From Bacillus bingmayongensis (GTDB taxonomy: Bacteria > Bacillota > Bacilli > Bacillales > Bacillaceae_G), in assembly GCF_000299035.1 (NCBI RefSeq), contig NZ_AKCS01000005.1:62001-126000 (forward strand): a DNA stretch of 64,000 nt, read 5' to 3'. A program made the position numbers and the translations under genes. The notes beneath the pieces were generated by a model. It was not told the DNA's origin, made no database searches, and saw only the letters and a program-made list of their open reading frames with translations. Every line of letters starts with the position of its first letter. Position 1 is the stretch's first letter. This document shows positions 63,885 through 64,000 of this stretch, in pieces.

Positions 63885-64000
63885 GTATAGTTTCTTCTCT
63901 TATTTAATGAAATGATACATTTTATAGAGTGACCTGATAACTGGATAGGAATATAGCTGATGTATTAATATGTTGTTAAAAATCTTATCTCTAAGTAAGA

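Noticed and set aside
1-64000. CRISPR arrays, tRNA/rRNA genes, intact insertion sequences
   Set aside because: No regularly spaced repeats, no cloverleaf ending in CCA, and no transposase with a DDE or HUH motif were seen on reading.

Overview
The window looks like chromosome of a Bacillus cereus group bacterium (B. cereus / thuringiensis / anthracis relatives). Base composition is AT-rich, ribosome-binding sites are strong (AAGGAGG-like), and the gene set is typical: SleB-YpeB-YhcN germination genes, the kynurenine operon, Rap-Phr, UPF0397 ECF transporter, YjcZ, DUF1540, DUF3977 and orphan sporulation kinases. No tRNA, rRNA, CRISPR array, intact insertion sequence or phage module was seen. 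Species identity is inferred from gene content, not from a search.

Layout. 0-5 kb: end of an alpha/beta hydrolase, a GNAT acetyltransferase, an AcoR-like sigma-54 activator with a cre-like site on its promoter, a YdcF-like protein and DUF3977. 4.6-8.2 kb: divergent TetR regulator and kynU-kynB-kynA for tryptophan breakdown to anthranilate, with a perfect palindrome over the kyn promoter. 8.6-15.7 kb: XhlA-like protein, serine hydrolase, lipoprotein, DUF3889, sleB-ypeB-yhcN, GNAT and a small membrane protein. 15.9-20.3 kb: an actin-like ParM/ParR pair, then a gene graveyard (oxidoreductase, methyltransferase-like and DesK/DesR remnants) around an intact rap-phr cassette. 20.3-28 kb: lipase, homoserine dehydrogenase, MBL hydrolase, tenA, alpha/beta hydrolase, and a macrolide phosphotransferase preceded by a structured leader with a 13-codon ORF.

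28.5-36.9 kb: membrane protein, a YafY-type regulator cut short next to a stand-alone SIR2-domain protein, DUF6933, a tryptophan-specific T-box with a solitary trpB, DUF2278 and DUF1835. 37.1-41.7 kb: a broken ebo cluster (C-terminal piece of eboB, then eboE, eboC, eboF) followed by inositol-3-phosphate synthase. 42.4-52.5 kb: sorbosone-dehydrogenase-like protein, two cytochromes P450, MFS pump, Vat-type acetyltransferase, PadR regulator, small cysteine protein and HAD phosphatase. 52.8-64 kb: PAS sensor kinase, Asp/Glu racemase, S-box-controlled ECF transporter, YjcZ, hydrolase between diverged repeats, KinB-like kinase, unusual protein kinase and GrpB-family protein.

How the parts work together. 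Tryptophan is handled twice: kynABU removes it while the T-box trpB makes it when tRNA-Trp is uncharged. Antibiotic handling recurs (Mph with an attenuator-like leader, Vat with MFS). The most interesting items are the candidate macrolide-sensing leader ORF, the rearranged ebo cluster with an inositol-phosphate synthase, and the SIR2 protein as a possible stand-alone phage-defence NADase.
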